Source of the DNA: Capillimicrobium parvum | Lineage (GTDB): Bacteria > Actinomycetota > Thermoleophilia > Solirubrobacterales > Solirubrobacteraceae | NCBI RefSeq assembly: GCF_021172045.1 | Contig: NZ_CP087164.1 | Location: forward strand, 1,240,001-1,304,000 | Reading direction: 5' to 3' | DNA: 64,000 nucleotides | Shown here: positions 15,227 through 23,378 of the stretch, in pieces | Layout of the letters: each line of letters starts with the position of its first letter | Position numbering within the stretch: the stretch's first letter is position 1 | Translations under genes and position numbers: made by a program | The notes under the pieces: generated by a model | What the model was told of the DNA's origin: nothing | What the model saw: the letters and a program-made list of their open reading frames with translations, nothing else | Databases searched by the model: none

Positions 15227-16435
15227 ATGTTCGACCCCCTGAGCGACCCATCGGACACCCCCGAGCAGCGCCAGATCCGCCAGACGCTGCGGGCGTTCTT
15301 CGAGCGCGAGGCACCGATCTCCCGCATCGCCGATCTCGACGCGACGGAGACCTATCCGGCCGAGATCCTCGACGGGATGGCCGAGCTGGGCCTGTGGGGC
15401 ATCGCCATCGACGAGGACCACGGCGGCTCCCCCGCGGACGCACGCACGCGGTGCATCGTCATCGAGGAGATCCAGCGCGCGGGCGCCTGCCTCGCCTACG
15501 CGTATGTGCCCACCGCGCTGTTCTGCGCGGAGGCCATCGGGCGCTTCGGCACCGGCGACCAGCAGCGCGCCCACCTGCCCGCGCTGGCCGCGGGCCGGCT
15601 GCGCATGGCGATGGCGCTCAGCGAGCCGGACTGCGGCTCGGACCTCATGGGCCTGGCGACCCGGGCGATCCCCGACGGCGACGGCTTCGTCATCCGGGGC
15701 CAGAAGATCTTCACGACCGGCGCCGACGCCGCCGACGTCATCCTCACGCTGGTGCGCACGACGCCGGGGGCGTCGCCCCGCCGCGCGCTGACGTTCGTGC
15801 TGATCCCGCGCCGCGACCCGCGGGTCGCCGTGCAGCCGCTGCGCAAGCTCGCCGGCCAGGCGACGCACACCTGTGAGGTGTTCTTCGACGACGTGCGCCT
15901 CGGGCCGGAGGCGATCGTCGGCGAGGTCGATGCCGGTGCCGCGATCGTCATGGACCTGCTCGACGCCGACCGCGTGTACACGGCCGCGCAGAGCCTCGGC
16001 ACCGCGCAGGGCGCGTTCGACCTCGCCCGCCGGTACGCCCTCGAGCGTCGCCAGTTCGGCACCGAGATCATCAACCATCAGGCCGTGGGGCACATGCTCG
16101 CCGACATGGCGATCGCACTCGAAGGGGCGCGGGCGCTCACGCGGCTGGCGGCCGACCGCCTCGACGCCGGTCTGCCCTGCCACGCCGAGTCGGCCGTGGC
16201 GAAGATCGCCGCCTCGGAGACCGCGACGCAGTGCGCGCTGCACGGCATGCAGATCCTCGGCGGCTACTCGTACATGGTCGAGTACGGGATGGAGCGCTAC
16301 CACCGCGAGGCGAAGGTGCAGGAGATCTTCGGCGGCACGAACCAGATCCTGCGCAACGTGCTCGTGCGCGAGCTCGGCGGCGGGCGCAGCTCCCCTCAGG
16401 CGCCGGCCAGCGGGGCGATGACCTCCCCCGCGTAG
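15227..16435 (+). CDS. Acyl-CoA dehydrogenase family protein (atypical catalytic position)
   Basis: A 402-aa acyl-CoA dehydrogenase fold: N-terminal helices, the MALSEPDCGSDL and KIFTTGADAADV beta-domain, the C-terminal flavin-binding RRQFGTEIINHQAVGHMLADM and LHGMQILGGYSY. Most relatives have a catalytic Glu either in the loop IYEGT or in the helix QERL. Here these are IFGGT (Gly at 369) and DADR (Asp near 248), so the usual Glu is missing from both. It may use Asp, or be the non-catalytic half of a heterotetramer as in actinobacterial steroid FadE pairs. Ribosome site GAGGAG. Its end overlaps the convergent LLM gene by 40 bases. Confidence 0.88.
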   Translation: MFDPLSDPSDTPEQRQIRQTLRAFFEREAPISRIADLDATETYPAEILDGMAELGLWGIAIDEDHGGSPADARTRCIVIEEIQRAGACLAYAYVPTALFCAEAIGRFGTGDQQRAHLPALAAGRLRMAMALSEPDCGSDLMGLATRAIPDGDGFVIRGQKIFTTGADAADVILTLVRTTPGASPRRALTFVLIPRRDPRVAVQPLRKLAGQATHTCEVFFDDVRLGPEAIVGEVDAGAAIVMDLLDADRVYTAAQSLGTAQGAFDLARRYALERRQFGTEIINHQAVGHMLADMAIALEGARALTRLAADRLDAGLPCHAESAVAKIAASETATQCALHGMQILGGYSYMVEYGMERYHREAKVQEIFGGTNQILRNVLVRELGGGRSSPQAPASGAMTSPA

Positions 16436-17268
16436 CGCTCGAGCGCCGCCCGGCGCTCGTCGAGGGTCAGCCCGCCGTAGCGGCGCACGTAGAGCGCGAA
16501 CGGGTCCACGTGGACCGACTCGACCCCGAGCGCCCCGATCTCCGCGATGCCGTCGGGCGTGCCGACACCGGCCGCCGCGGCGACATAGTCGAACGGGCCG
16601 GTGCGGCCGTGCTCGGCGCGCAGGCCGGCGATCGTCTCCAGGTGCTCGGCGGTTCGGCGCTGGCTGTTGAGCGGCGGCAGGATGCCGTCGGCGAGCAGGG
16701 CGGCCCGGCGCAGCGCGGGGCGCGCGTCGCCGCCGACGTAGATCGGGATCGGCATGGGCGGCGCCGGGCGCATCGTCACGTCGCGGCCGCGGTGGCTGAC
16801 GCGCTCGCCGGTCCAGAGCGCCCGCAGCGCCCCGATCGCCTCGTCGCTGCGCGGGCCGCGGGTGTCGAAGTCGAAGCCGAGGATCTCGAACTCCTCGCGC
16901 AGCCACCCGGCGCCGGCGCCGAGGATGAAGCGGCCGGGGCTCAGCGCGGCGACCGTCGAGGCGGCCTTGGCCACGAGCAGCGGGTCGCGCATCGGCAGGA
17001 CGAAGATGCCGGTCAGGATGGTCAGCCGCTCGGTGGCGGCGAGCATCGCGCCCGCCGACACCATCGGGTCCGGCCAGTCGCACGTCTCGTCCCACGGTGT
17101 CCGGCCGGTTTCCGGGTCGGGCGCGTAGGGATACGCGGTCGCCGTGTCGTGCGGGTACACCACGTGGTCGGGGATCGTGATCCCGTGGAAGCCGCAGGCC
17201 TCCGCCGCGCGCGCGACCGCGACGAGCTGGTTGGCCGGAATGTACGTGCCGTAGAGGAAGAACCTCAC
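16396..17268 (-). CDS. Luciferase-like (LLM class) F420-dependent oxidoreductase
   Basis: A 290-aa LLM protein resembling the TIGR03619 F420 family. It has IPDHVVYP after strand 1, LTILTGIFVLPMRDPLLVAKAASTVAALSPGR, LGAGAGWLREEFEILGFDF and PIPIYVGGDARPALRRAALLADG. GTG 17268 follows AGAGGAGGC and overlaps the ligase stop as GTGA. It is the second gene of a ligase-LLM operon. This suggests that a CoA-activated substrate is oxidised or reduced next, though LLM enzymes acting on CoA esters are not well described. Confidence 0.88.
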   Translation of the reverse strand: MRFFLYGTYIPANQLVAVARAAEACGFHGITIPDHVVYPHDTATAYPYAPDPETGRTPWDETCDWPDPMVSAGAMLAATERLTILTGIFVLPMRDPLLVAKAASTVAALSPGRFILGAGAGWLREEFEILGFDFDTRGPRSDEAIGALRALWTGERVSHRGRDVTMRPAPPMPIPIYVGGDARPALRRAALLADGILPPLNSQRRTAEHLETIAGLRAEHGRTGPFDYVAAAAGVGTPDGIAEIGALGVESVHVDPFALYVRRYGGLTLDERRAALERYAGEVIAPLAGA

Positions 17269-18692
17269 GATGCCTCCTCTGAGGTCGCGGCGATCGTGTG
17301 CAGCGTCTGCAGCGAGACCTTGCCGGAGCTGTCGACCGGGAGATCGGCGATGCGGCGCACGGTGCGCGGCACCTTGTAGGCCGGATGGCGCTCGCCCATC
17401 CAGTCCCGCAGCTCGTCGGTCTGGATCTCGGCCCCGGTCATCACGACGAAGGCCACGAGCCTGCTCGTCCACGTCGGGTCGTCGACCGCGATGACCGCCG
17501 CCTGCGCGACGGCGGGATGGCGGCGCAGCTCCGCCGCGACCTCCTCGGTCGACACGCGGTTGCCGGCGACCTTCACGACGCTCGACGCGCGGCCGGTGAT
17601 GTAGAGGTAGCCGTCCTCGTCCAGCCGGCCGAGGTCCCCCGTGCGGTACCAATCCCCCGCGGGCTCCTGGCCGAGATAGCCGGCGAACAGGTCCGGGCCC
17701 GTGACGAGCACCTCGCCCTCCTCGCCGACGGGCAGGTCCGCGTCGCCGCCGACCTCCGCGATGCGCACCTGCCGGAACGGGATCGCGCGGCCGACCGTGC
17801 CCGGCCGGGCGGCGATCTCCTCGAACGTCGCCTCGGTGGGGCGGGGGATCTCGGTCATGCCGTACGCGCAGTAGACCCGCCCCTCGAAGCGCTCGAGCAG
17901 GACCTCGGCGGTCGGCGCGTCGAGCTTCTCGCCGCCGGTCATGAGCGCGCGCAGCGCGCGCCAGCCGGGACCGTCGAGCCCGCCGTGCTCGCGCGCCAGG
18001 CGCAGCATCGTCGGCACGAGATACACGCTCGAGATCCGGCGCTCGGCGAGGAAGGCGTCGACCGACTCGCGCGCGAACGGTGCGAAGACGACGGTGGCGC
18101 GGGCCAGGAGGGCGCCCATCACGAGGCTGTGGAACGGTGCGGCCGCGTAGGGCACGCAGAGCCAGTGGCGGTCGCCGGGCTCGATCGGGAAGTTCGCGAG
18201 GCGCAGGCACATCGCGGCGTGCAGGTCGGCGCCGCGGGCGCGCTGGACGAGCTTCGGCATCCCGGTCGAGCCGGAGGTGAGCAGGATCGAGCCGATCGCT
18301 TCGGGCGGCCGGGGAAGGGGCGAGGCGGGCGGCGCGGCGACCAGTCGCGCCCGGTCGAGGTGCGCGACGCCGTCGACGGGGCGTCCGACGACGGTGGTCG
18401 CGCCGGCGCGCTCGACGACGTCGTCCAGGACCGCCTGGGGATGCTTCGGGTCGACGAGCATCGCCGGGCGCCCGGCGCACACCGCGCCCAGGACGGCCAC
18501 GGTGTGCGAGATCGGGTCGGCCTCGCTCACCGCGACGGGGCCGTCGCCCCGGAGCGCGCCCGCGGCGGCGAGCATGGCGGACGCGAGCTGCTTGATCGTC
18601 ATCTGCTCGTCGCCGTGCTCGAGCGCCACCCAGTCCCCCTGCGACGGCGCGGCGAGGTGCAACACGAGCTCGGTCCAGTCCTGCGGCCCCAC
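17265..18692 (-). CDS. AMP-dependent acyl-CoA ligase
   Basis: A 475-aa ANL ligase, on the short side. It shows LLTSGSTGMPKLV (P-loop), YCAYGMTEIPRP, GDWYRTGDLGRLDEDGYLYITG with the SSVVKVAGNRVSTEEV hinge, and the catalytic-lysine motif PVDSSGKVSLQ at the C-terminus. GTG 18692 follows GGAGGGAGAGG and fits the family start; the longer reading to 18737 runs through the operator. It diverges from the crotonase/mutase operon across the palindrome at 18713 and precedes the LLM gene with a 4-base overlap. The acid it activates is unknown. Confidence 0.88.
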   Translation of the reverse strand: MGPQDWTELVLHLAAPSQGDWVALEHGDEQMTIKQLASAMLAAAGALRGDGPVAVSEADPISHTVAVLGAVCAGRPAMLVDPKHPQAVLDDVVERAGATTVVGRPVDGVAHLDRARLVAAPPASPLPRPPEAIGSILLTSGSTGMPKLVQRARGADLHAAMCLRLANFPIEPGDRHWLCVPYAAAPFHSLVMGALLARATVVFAPFARESVDAFLAERRISSVYLVPTMLRLAREHGGLDGPGWRALRALMTGGEKLDAPTAEVLLERFEGRVYCAYGMTEIPRPTEATFEEIAARPGTVGRAIPFRQVRIAEVGGDADLPVGEEGEVLVTGPDLFAGYLGQEPAGDWYRTGDLGRLDEDGYLYITGRASSVVKVAGNRVSTEEVAAELRRHPAVAQAAVIAVDDPTWTSRLVAFVVMTGAEIQTDELRDWMGERHPAYKVPRTVRRIADLPVDSSGKVSLQTLHTIAATSEEAS

Positions 18693-18712
18693 GGGCCTCT
18701 CCCTCCGAAGTC

Positions 18713-18731
18713 GATAAGCTGCCGTCAGATT
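18713..18731. promoter_or_regulatory. Island palindromic operator, copy 5
   Basis: GATAAGCTGCCGTCAGATT, core CTGCCGTCAG at 18719-18728. It abuts the ATG of the crotonase at 18732 and is 20 bases from the divergent ligase start. Identical to the copy at 24616. Confidence 0.78.
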
Positions 18732-19538
18732 ATGCACGCCGATCCCGTCACGTCACCACCCGCCTCCGCGGTGGCGCTCAGCGAGCGCCGCGAAGGGGTC
18801 CTCATCCTCACGCTCAACCGCCCGGAAGCGCTCAACGCGTTCAACCGGGCGCTGTTCGACGCCGTCCGCGAAGGCCTCGAAGCGGCGGCCGCTGACCCCC
18901 AGGTCGGCTGCGTCCTCGTGACCGGATCCGGGCGCGCGTTCACCGCCGGGTCGGATATCTCCGACGACGCGGGGCCCGAGCCGGAGCCCGGCGGGAAGGA
19001 TCCCTACGACGCGTTCATCGAGTGCGTCGAGACCTTCCCGAAGCCCCTCGTCGCCGCCGTCAACGGCCTCGCGGTCGGTATCGGCACGACCATGCTCGGC
19101 CACTGCGAGCTCGTGCTCGCGGGCGCGTCCGCGCGCTTTCGCATGCCGTTCACGTCGCTCGGCCTCGTCCCGGAGGCGGGCAGCACCTCGACGATCCCAT
19201 CGCTCATGGGCCGTCAGCCGGCGGTGCACGCGCTGCTGACGTCGAGCTGGATCCCCGCCGAGGAAGCGGCGCGCACCGGCCTCGTCTGGCAGCTGACCTC
19301 CGACGAGGAACTGCTCGCCGAGGCGCTCGCGGTGTGCGAGCAGATCGCCGCCCAGCCGCTCGAATCGCTCATGTCGACGAAGCGGCTGCTGCTCGACGCC
19401 CGGCTGCCCGCGGCGCGTGCCGCGCGCGACCGCGAGGAGCCCGAGTTCCGCCGGCTCACCGAGCGCCCCGCCCATCTCGAAGCGCTGGCCGCGTTCCGCG
19501 AGCGCCGGCCGCCGGACTTCCGGAGCCTGCTCGGGTGA
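18732..19538 (+). CDS. Enoyl-CoA hydratase/isomerase family protein (isomerase-like)
   Basis: A 268-aa crotonase. The oxyanion motif is TAGSDI, but the first hydratase Glu is absent (VGIGTTML) and so is the second (MPFTSLG). Instead a Glu lies in LVPEAGSTS, the position used by delta3-delta2-enoyl-CoA isomerases (PECI type). A double-bond isomerase is therefore more likely than a hydratase. The ATG touches the operator with no Shine-Dalgarno site, suggesting a leaderless message. It leads the operon with the acyl-CoA mutase and epimerase genes. Confidence 0.87.
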   Translation: MHADPVTSPPASAVALSERREGVLILTLNRPEALNAFNRALFDAVREGLEAAAADPQVGCVLVTGSGRAFTAGSDISDDAGPEPEPGGKDPYDAFIECVETFPKPLVAAVNGLAVGIGTTMLGHCELVLAGASARFRMPFTSLGLVPEAGSTSTIPSLMGRQPAVHALLTSSWIPAEEAARTGLVWQLTSDEELLAEALAVCEQIAAQPLESLMSTKRLLLDARLPAARAARDREEPEFRRLTERPAHLEALAAFRERRPPDFRSLLG

Positions 19539-19605
19539 CCGTGGCCGCTAGGGGTGCCGATGCCGGCCCCGGGCTGACCACGGTGGGCTTCCGAAAGGTG
19601 CCGGC

Positions 19606-21222
19606 GTGAGGCGGGCCCCCGTGGGTTCTCCCACGCGCCCGGAGCGGGCGCTGTTCTACACGCCCGCGTCGGTCTCGGTCGACTACGAACGCGACCTCGG
19701 CGACCCGGGCAGCTTCCCCTACACGCGCGGCACCCGCGCGCCGCGCACGCGCGCGCCCGGCGAGGGCCACGAGCTCATCGTCCGCGAGCTGTCCGGCGAG
19801 GGCCCTCCGGAGCGCTCCAACGAGCAGTTCCACTACCTGCTCGAGCACGGAGCGACCGGCCTCGACGTCATCGGCGACACACCCACCCAGTGCTTCATGG
19901 ATCCCGACCATCCCTACGCCCGGCACGCGGTCGGCAACCAGGGCGTGTCGGTCTGCCGCGGGGCCGACTTCGCCGCGCTGTACGAGGGCATCCCGCTCGA
20001 CCGCGTCAGCTGCGACCACTCGCTGCCCGGCGGGTTCGCCGCCGCGGGGCTGTTCCTCGCCGCCGAGGCGCACGGCCACGACCCGGCGCGCCTGCGCGGG
20101 TCCGCCATCCTGCCGCCGCTGTTCGCCGAGGACACCGGCTACTCGTCGAACCTGCCGATCGAGCTGCACATGCGCCTGGCCACGGACTCGATCGAGTTCT
20201 GCAGCGAGCACATGCCGCGCTTCCATCCCTTCGTCGAGGACACCTACTACATCTCCGACGGCAGCGTGGACGTCGTCGACGAGATGGCGCTCGGGTTCGT
20301 CGAGCTTCGCGAGGTCGTGCGGCGGCTGATCGCACGGGGCGTCGACGTCGACCGCTTCGCGCCGCGCATCGCGCTGCTCGTCAACTGCCGGATGGACTTC
20401 TTCGCCGAGATCGCGAAGATCCGCGCGTCGCGGCGCCTGTACGCGCGGATGATGCGCGACGAGTTCGGCGCGCGCGATCCCCGGTCGCTGGCGATCAACG
20501 TCGCCGCGCACACGTCCGGCGCGACGATGACCTCGCGCCAGATCGCCAACAACATCGCGCGCGGGGCGATCCAGGCGGTCGCGCTCACGCTCGCGGGCGT
20601 GCGCGCCATGGAGATCTCGGCGTTCGACGAGGCGATCCGCACGCCGTCGCGCGACGCGCACATCGTCGGGCTCGGCACGCAGCACGTCGTGGCGCTCGAG
20701 ACGGGCGCCGCCGACGTCGCGGACCCCCTCGGCGGAGCCTGGTACGTCGAGGCGCTGACCGACGAGCTCGAGGCCCGCATCGCGCAGCGCATCGCGTTCA
20801 TCGAGGGGCTGGGTGACGTCGTCCGTCTCGCCGAGGACGGGTTCTTCCGCGCGATCTTCGCCGAGGCGATGGTCGATCGCGCGCAGGAGGTCGCCGACGG
20901 CACCCGCCCGGTCGTGGGCGTCAACGTCAACGAGATCGCGCCCGCGCGCGACACGCTGCTGCGCGACCTCACCGAGAAGCGCATCGCGCCCGCCTACGAG
21001 CGCATCGACGAGATCGCGGCGTGGCGGGCGGCGCGCGAGCCGGGCGCGGTCGTGGCCGGGCTGGACCGTCTCGAGACCGACTGCCGCGGGGGCGCGAACG
21101 TCATGCCCGCGCTCGTGGGCGCGCTGCGGGCGCAGGCGTCGATGGGCGAGTGCATCGGCGTGCTGCGCGAGTGCTACGACCGCCCGTACGACCCGCTCGG
21201 ATGCGTGGAGCGACCGCGGTGA
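19606..21222 (+). CDS. Acyl-CoA mutase large subunit (methylmalonyl-CoA mutase family, divergent)
   Basis: A 538-aa TIM-barrel subunit of a B12-dependent acyl-CoA mutase. Family traits are PYTRG near residue 40, RLYARMMRDEFGARDPRSLAINVAAHTSGATMTSRQIANNIARGA, and THIVGLGT-like plus DPLGGAWYVE blocks. The substrate-gating stretch that reads YATMY...RPWTIRQYAGF in methylmalonyl-CoA mutase is replaced by TRAPRTRAPGEGHELIVREL here. The substrate is therefore probably not methylmalonyl-CoA. The B12 domain is a separate gene downstream, as in isobutyryl- and 2-hydroxyisobutyryl-CoA mutases. It would move a branch in a CoA-bound intermediate that blocks beta-oxidation. Confidence 0.87.
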   Translation: MRRAPVGSPTRPERALFYTPASVSVDYERDLGDPGSFPYTRGTRAPRTRAPGEGHELIVRELSGEGPPERSNEQFHYLLEHGATGLDVIGDTPTQCFMDPDHPYARHAVGNQGVSVCRGADFAALYEGIPLDRVSCDHSLPGGFAAAGLFLAAEAHGHDPARLRGSAILPPLFAEDTGYSSNLPIELHMRLATDSIEFCSEHMPRFHPFVEDTYYISDGSVDVVDEMALGFVELREVVRRLIARGVDVDRFAPRIALLVNCRMDFFAEIAKIRASRRLYARMMRDEFGARDPRSLAINVAAHTSGATMTSRQIANNIARGAIQAVALTLAGVRAMEISAFDEAIRTPSRDAHIVGLGTQHVVALETGAADVADPLGGAWYVEALTDELEARIAQRIAFIEGLGDVVRLAEDGFFRAIFAEAMVDRAQEVADGTRPVVGVNVNEIAPARDTLLRDLTEKRIAPAYERIDEIAAWRAAREPGAVVAGLDRLETDCRGGANVMPALVGALRAQASMGECIGVLRECYDRPYDPLGCVERPR

Positions 21223-21629
21223 GCGCCCGGCTGCGCGTCCTCGTGACCGTGCTCGGCCTCGACCAGCACGAGGCCGGCTCGCTCGCCGTGACGCGCCTGC
21301 TGCGCGACGCGGGCGCCGAGGTCATCTACGCCGGCCGCTTCCAGATCCCGGGGACGATCGCGACCGTGGCGGTCCAGGAGGACGTCGACGTCGTGGGGGT
21401 CAGCGCGCATTCGTGGGAGGTCCTGCACTACGCCGCCGAGCTGGCCGAGCGGCTGGGCCGGGCGGACCCGCCGATCCCGGTCGTGGTCGGCGGCTCGGTC
21501 ATCACCGAGGCCGACCGCGCCCAGATCGTGCGGCTCGGCATCGACGCCGCGGTCGCACCGGGGACCAGCGCCGAGGACATCGTCGCCACCTTCCGGGCGC
21601 TGGCTGAAGGCCGCCGGGCCCTGGCATGA
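21219..21629 (+). CDS. Acyl-CoA mutase small subunit, cobalamin-binding
   Basis: A 136-aa stand-alone B12-binding domain. The DxHxxG motif is DQHEAG (Asp15, His17, Gly20), with His17 the lower cobalt ligand; GVSAHSW and VVGGSV supply the other two nucleotide-loop motifs. GTG 21219 overlaps the large-subunit stop as GTGA, with GGAG shortly before; ATG 21201 is a less likely start. It completes the mutase with the upstream large subunit. No MeaB/ArgK-type G-protein chaperone is visible in the window. Confidence 0.92.
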   Translation: MSARLRVLVTVLGLDQHEAGSLAVTRLLRDAGAEVIYAGRFQIPGTIATVAVQEDVDVVGVSAHSWEVLHYAAELAERLGRADPPIPVVVGGSVITEADRAQIVRLGIDAAVAPGTSAEDIVATFRALAEGRRALA

Positions 21630-22111
21630 GCGCGGCGCTGCCCGCCGGTCTTCAGGCCTACTTCGACCACGCCGCCCACGCGGCGCCGAGCATCCGCGAC
21701 CTGCTGCCGCTCTACGCCGAGCAGCTGGGCGGGCGGTTCCTCTACGGCGGCGACAACCCGCGGGTCGGCTACCGGGGCGTCGTGCTCGGCTTCGCCGGCG
21801 GCGGCAAGGTCGAGCTGCTCGAGCCGCTGCCGGGCTCGTCGTTCTTCGACAGCTTCTTCGCGCGCCACCCGGCGGGCGGGCTGCACCACCTGACCTTCCG
21901 CGTGGCCGACGTGCGCGGGGCGATCGACCGGGCGCGCGCGGCCGGCTTCGAGATCGTCGGGGTCAACTACGACGAGCCCGAGTGGCAGGAGGCGTTCGTG
22001 CACCCGCGCTCGGGGCACGGTGTGCTCGTGCAGTTCGTCGAGTCCAACCCGGACTACCCGCGGCTCGCGCCCGGGCAAACGCTCGAGTCGACGCTCGCCG
22101 GCGAGGCCTGA
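21626..22111 (+). CDS. VOC-superfamily protein, acyl-CoA epimerase-like
   Basis: A 161-aa vicinal-oxygen-chelate protein. It has a His in the opening strand, a Glu in GGGKVELLEPL, HHLTFRVADVRGAIDRARAAGF in the second half and a final VQFVE strand, giving a plausible His/Glu metal set. Methylmalonyl-CoA epimerases belong to this family. Its ATGA overlap with the B12 subunit strongly suggests it epimerises the product or substrate of the mutase. It is the last gene of the operon, followed by a hairpin. Confidence 0.85.
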   Translation: MSAALPAGLQAYFDHAAHAAPSIRDLLPLYAEQLGGRFLYGGDNPRVGYRGVVLGFAGGGKVELLEPLPGSSFFDSFFARHPAGGLHHLTFRVADVRGAIDRARAAGFEIVGVNYDEPEWQEAFVHPRSGHGVLVQFVESNPDYPRLAPGQTLESTLAGEA

Positions 22112-22126
22112 CCTCGGGGCGGCCGC

Positions 22127-22143
22127 CGGGGCTTCGCGCCCCG
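22127..22143. terminator. Hairpin between convergent genes
   Basis: CGGGGC-TTCGC-GCCCCG, a 6-bp GC stem with a TTCGC loop, between the VOC gene and the convergent acyl-CoA dehydrogenase. There is no T-run, as usual in high-GC actinobacteria. Confidence 0.55.
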
Positions 22144-22195
22144 CCCCTGCGTGCGCGGCGGGCTCGGCCCGAGTAGGTCCTGATCGCGCGAGGGG

Positions 22196-23341
22196 CTAGA
22201 GCCCGAGCCCGCGGCCGACGATCTCCCACATGATCTCGGTGGACCCGCCGTAGATCCGCTGGACGCGGGCGTCGCGCCACTGCCGGGAGATCTCGTACTC
22301 GTTCATGTAGCCGTACCCGCCGTGCAGCTGCAGACAGCGGTCGACGACGCGCCACTGCAGCTCGGTCGTCAGCGCCTTGAGCCCCGCGGCCTCGACGGGG
22401 TCGAGATCGCCGGCGACCTCGGCCTCGATGCAGCGGTCCGTGTAGAGGCGGGCCGAGCGCAGCTCGGTGGCGAGTTGGGCGAGGTGATGGCGGCTGACCT
22501 GGAAGCTGCCGATCGGGGTGCCGAACGCCTTGCGGTCCTTGACGTACTCGAGCGTGATCTCGAGCGCGAACTCCGCGCCCGCCACCGCCGCGACGGCGAC
22601 CGCCAGCCGCTCGCGCGCGAGGTTGCGCATGAGGTTGCGCAGGCCGCTGCCCTCGTCGCCGAGGAGGTTCTCGACCGGGACCCGGACGTCGTTGAAGAAC
22701 AGCTCGGCCGTGTCCTGGCTGCCGCGCCCGATCTTCTCGAGCTTGCGGCCGCGCTCGAAGCCCTCCATGCCGCCCTCGACCATCAGCAGGCTGAACGCGC
22801 CGCTCGCGCGCGCTTCGCTCGACGTGCGCGCCGCGACGACGACGAGGTCGGCCTGCGTGCCGGAGCTGATGAACGTCTTGGAGCCGTTGAGGACGTAGTG
22901 GTCGCCGTCGCGCTTGGCGGTCGTGGAGATCCCGCGCAGGTCGGAGCCGGCGCCGGGCTCGCTCATGCCGATGGCCGCGATCAGGTCGCCGGACGTGAAG
23001 CCGGGCAGCCAGCGCGCCTGCTGCTCGGCATTGGCGAGGTCGATCAGGTAGGGCCCCAGGACGTCGTTCTGGAGCATGAAGTGGTCGGGCAGCAGCCCGA
23101 GCCGGCAGCACTCCTCGACGAGGATCGCGTTGAAGCGATAGTCGCGCAGGCCGAGGCCACCGAGCTCCTCCGGGGCCTCGAAGCCCACGAAGCCCTGAGC
23201 GGCCGCCTTCTTCCAGAACGCGCGGTCGAGCTTGCCGTCGCTCTCCCAGGCGTCATGATGCTGGACGGCTTCGCGCTGAAGGAAGCCACTGACCGACTGA
23301 CGAAAGTCGTCATGCTCCGGTGCAAAGATGGTTCGTCTCAC
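22196..23341 (-). CDS. Acyl-CoA dehydrogenase
   Basis: A 381-aa acyl-CoA dehydrogenase of the long-chain/isovaleryl type. The catalytic base is the Glu of NLARERLAVA (helix G), while the C-terminal loop reads IYGGSTEIM without Glu. AIGMSEPGAGSDL and KTFISSGTQADL form the flavin/substrate domain; LQLHGGYGYMNEYEI is near the end. GTG 23341 (VRRTIFAPEHDDF) was chosen because the homologue at 35191 begins MRRTIFDDEHDDF. The longer reading would run through the operator at 23344. It diverges from the TetR pair. Confidence 0.93.
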   Translation of the reverse strand: MRRTIFAPEHDDFRQSVSGFLQREAVQHHDAWESDGKLDRAFWKKAAAQGFVGFEAPEELGGLGLRDYRFNAILVEECCRLGLLPDHFMLQNDVLGPYLIDLANAEQQARWLPGFTSGDLIAAIGMSEPGAGSDLRGISTTAKRDGDHYVLNGSKTFISSGTQADLVVVAARTSSEARASGAFSLLMVEGGMEGFERGRKLEKIGRGSQDTAELFFNDVRVPVENLLGDEGSGLRNLMRNLARERLAVAVAAVAGAEFALEITLEYVKDRKAFGTPIGSFQVSRHHLAQLATELRSARLYTDRCIEAEVAGDLDPVEAAGLKALTTELQWRVVDRCLQLHGGYGYMNEYEISRQWRDARVQRIYGGSTEIMWEIVGRGLGL

Positions 23342-23343
23342 GA

Positions 23344-23363
23344 GAATCTGACGGCAGCTTATC
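23344..23363. promoter_or_regulatory. Island palindromic operator, copy 6
   Basis: GAATCTGACGGCAGCTTATC, core CTGACGGCAG at 23348-23357. It lies 2 bases from the acyl-CoA dehydrogenase GTG and 15 bases before the TetR ATG, so it could serve autoregulation. Confidence 0.75.
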
Positions 23364-23378
23364 GCCTCCACGACCGAC

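Noticed and set aside
16396-16435. 40-base convergent overlap of acyl-CoA dehydrogenase and LLM genes as evidence of a frameshift
   Set aside because: Both C-termini are of normal length for their families and the shared region codes plausible tails; short convergent overlaps are frequent in this window.
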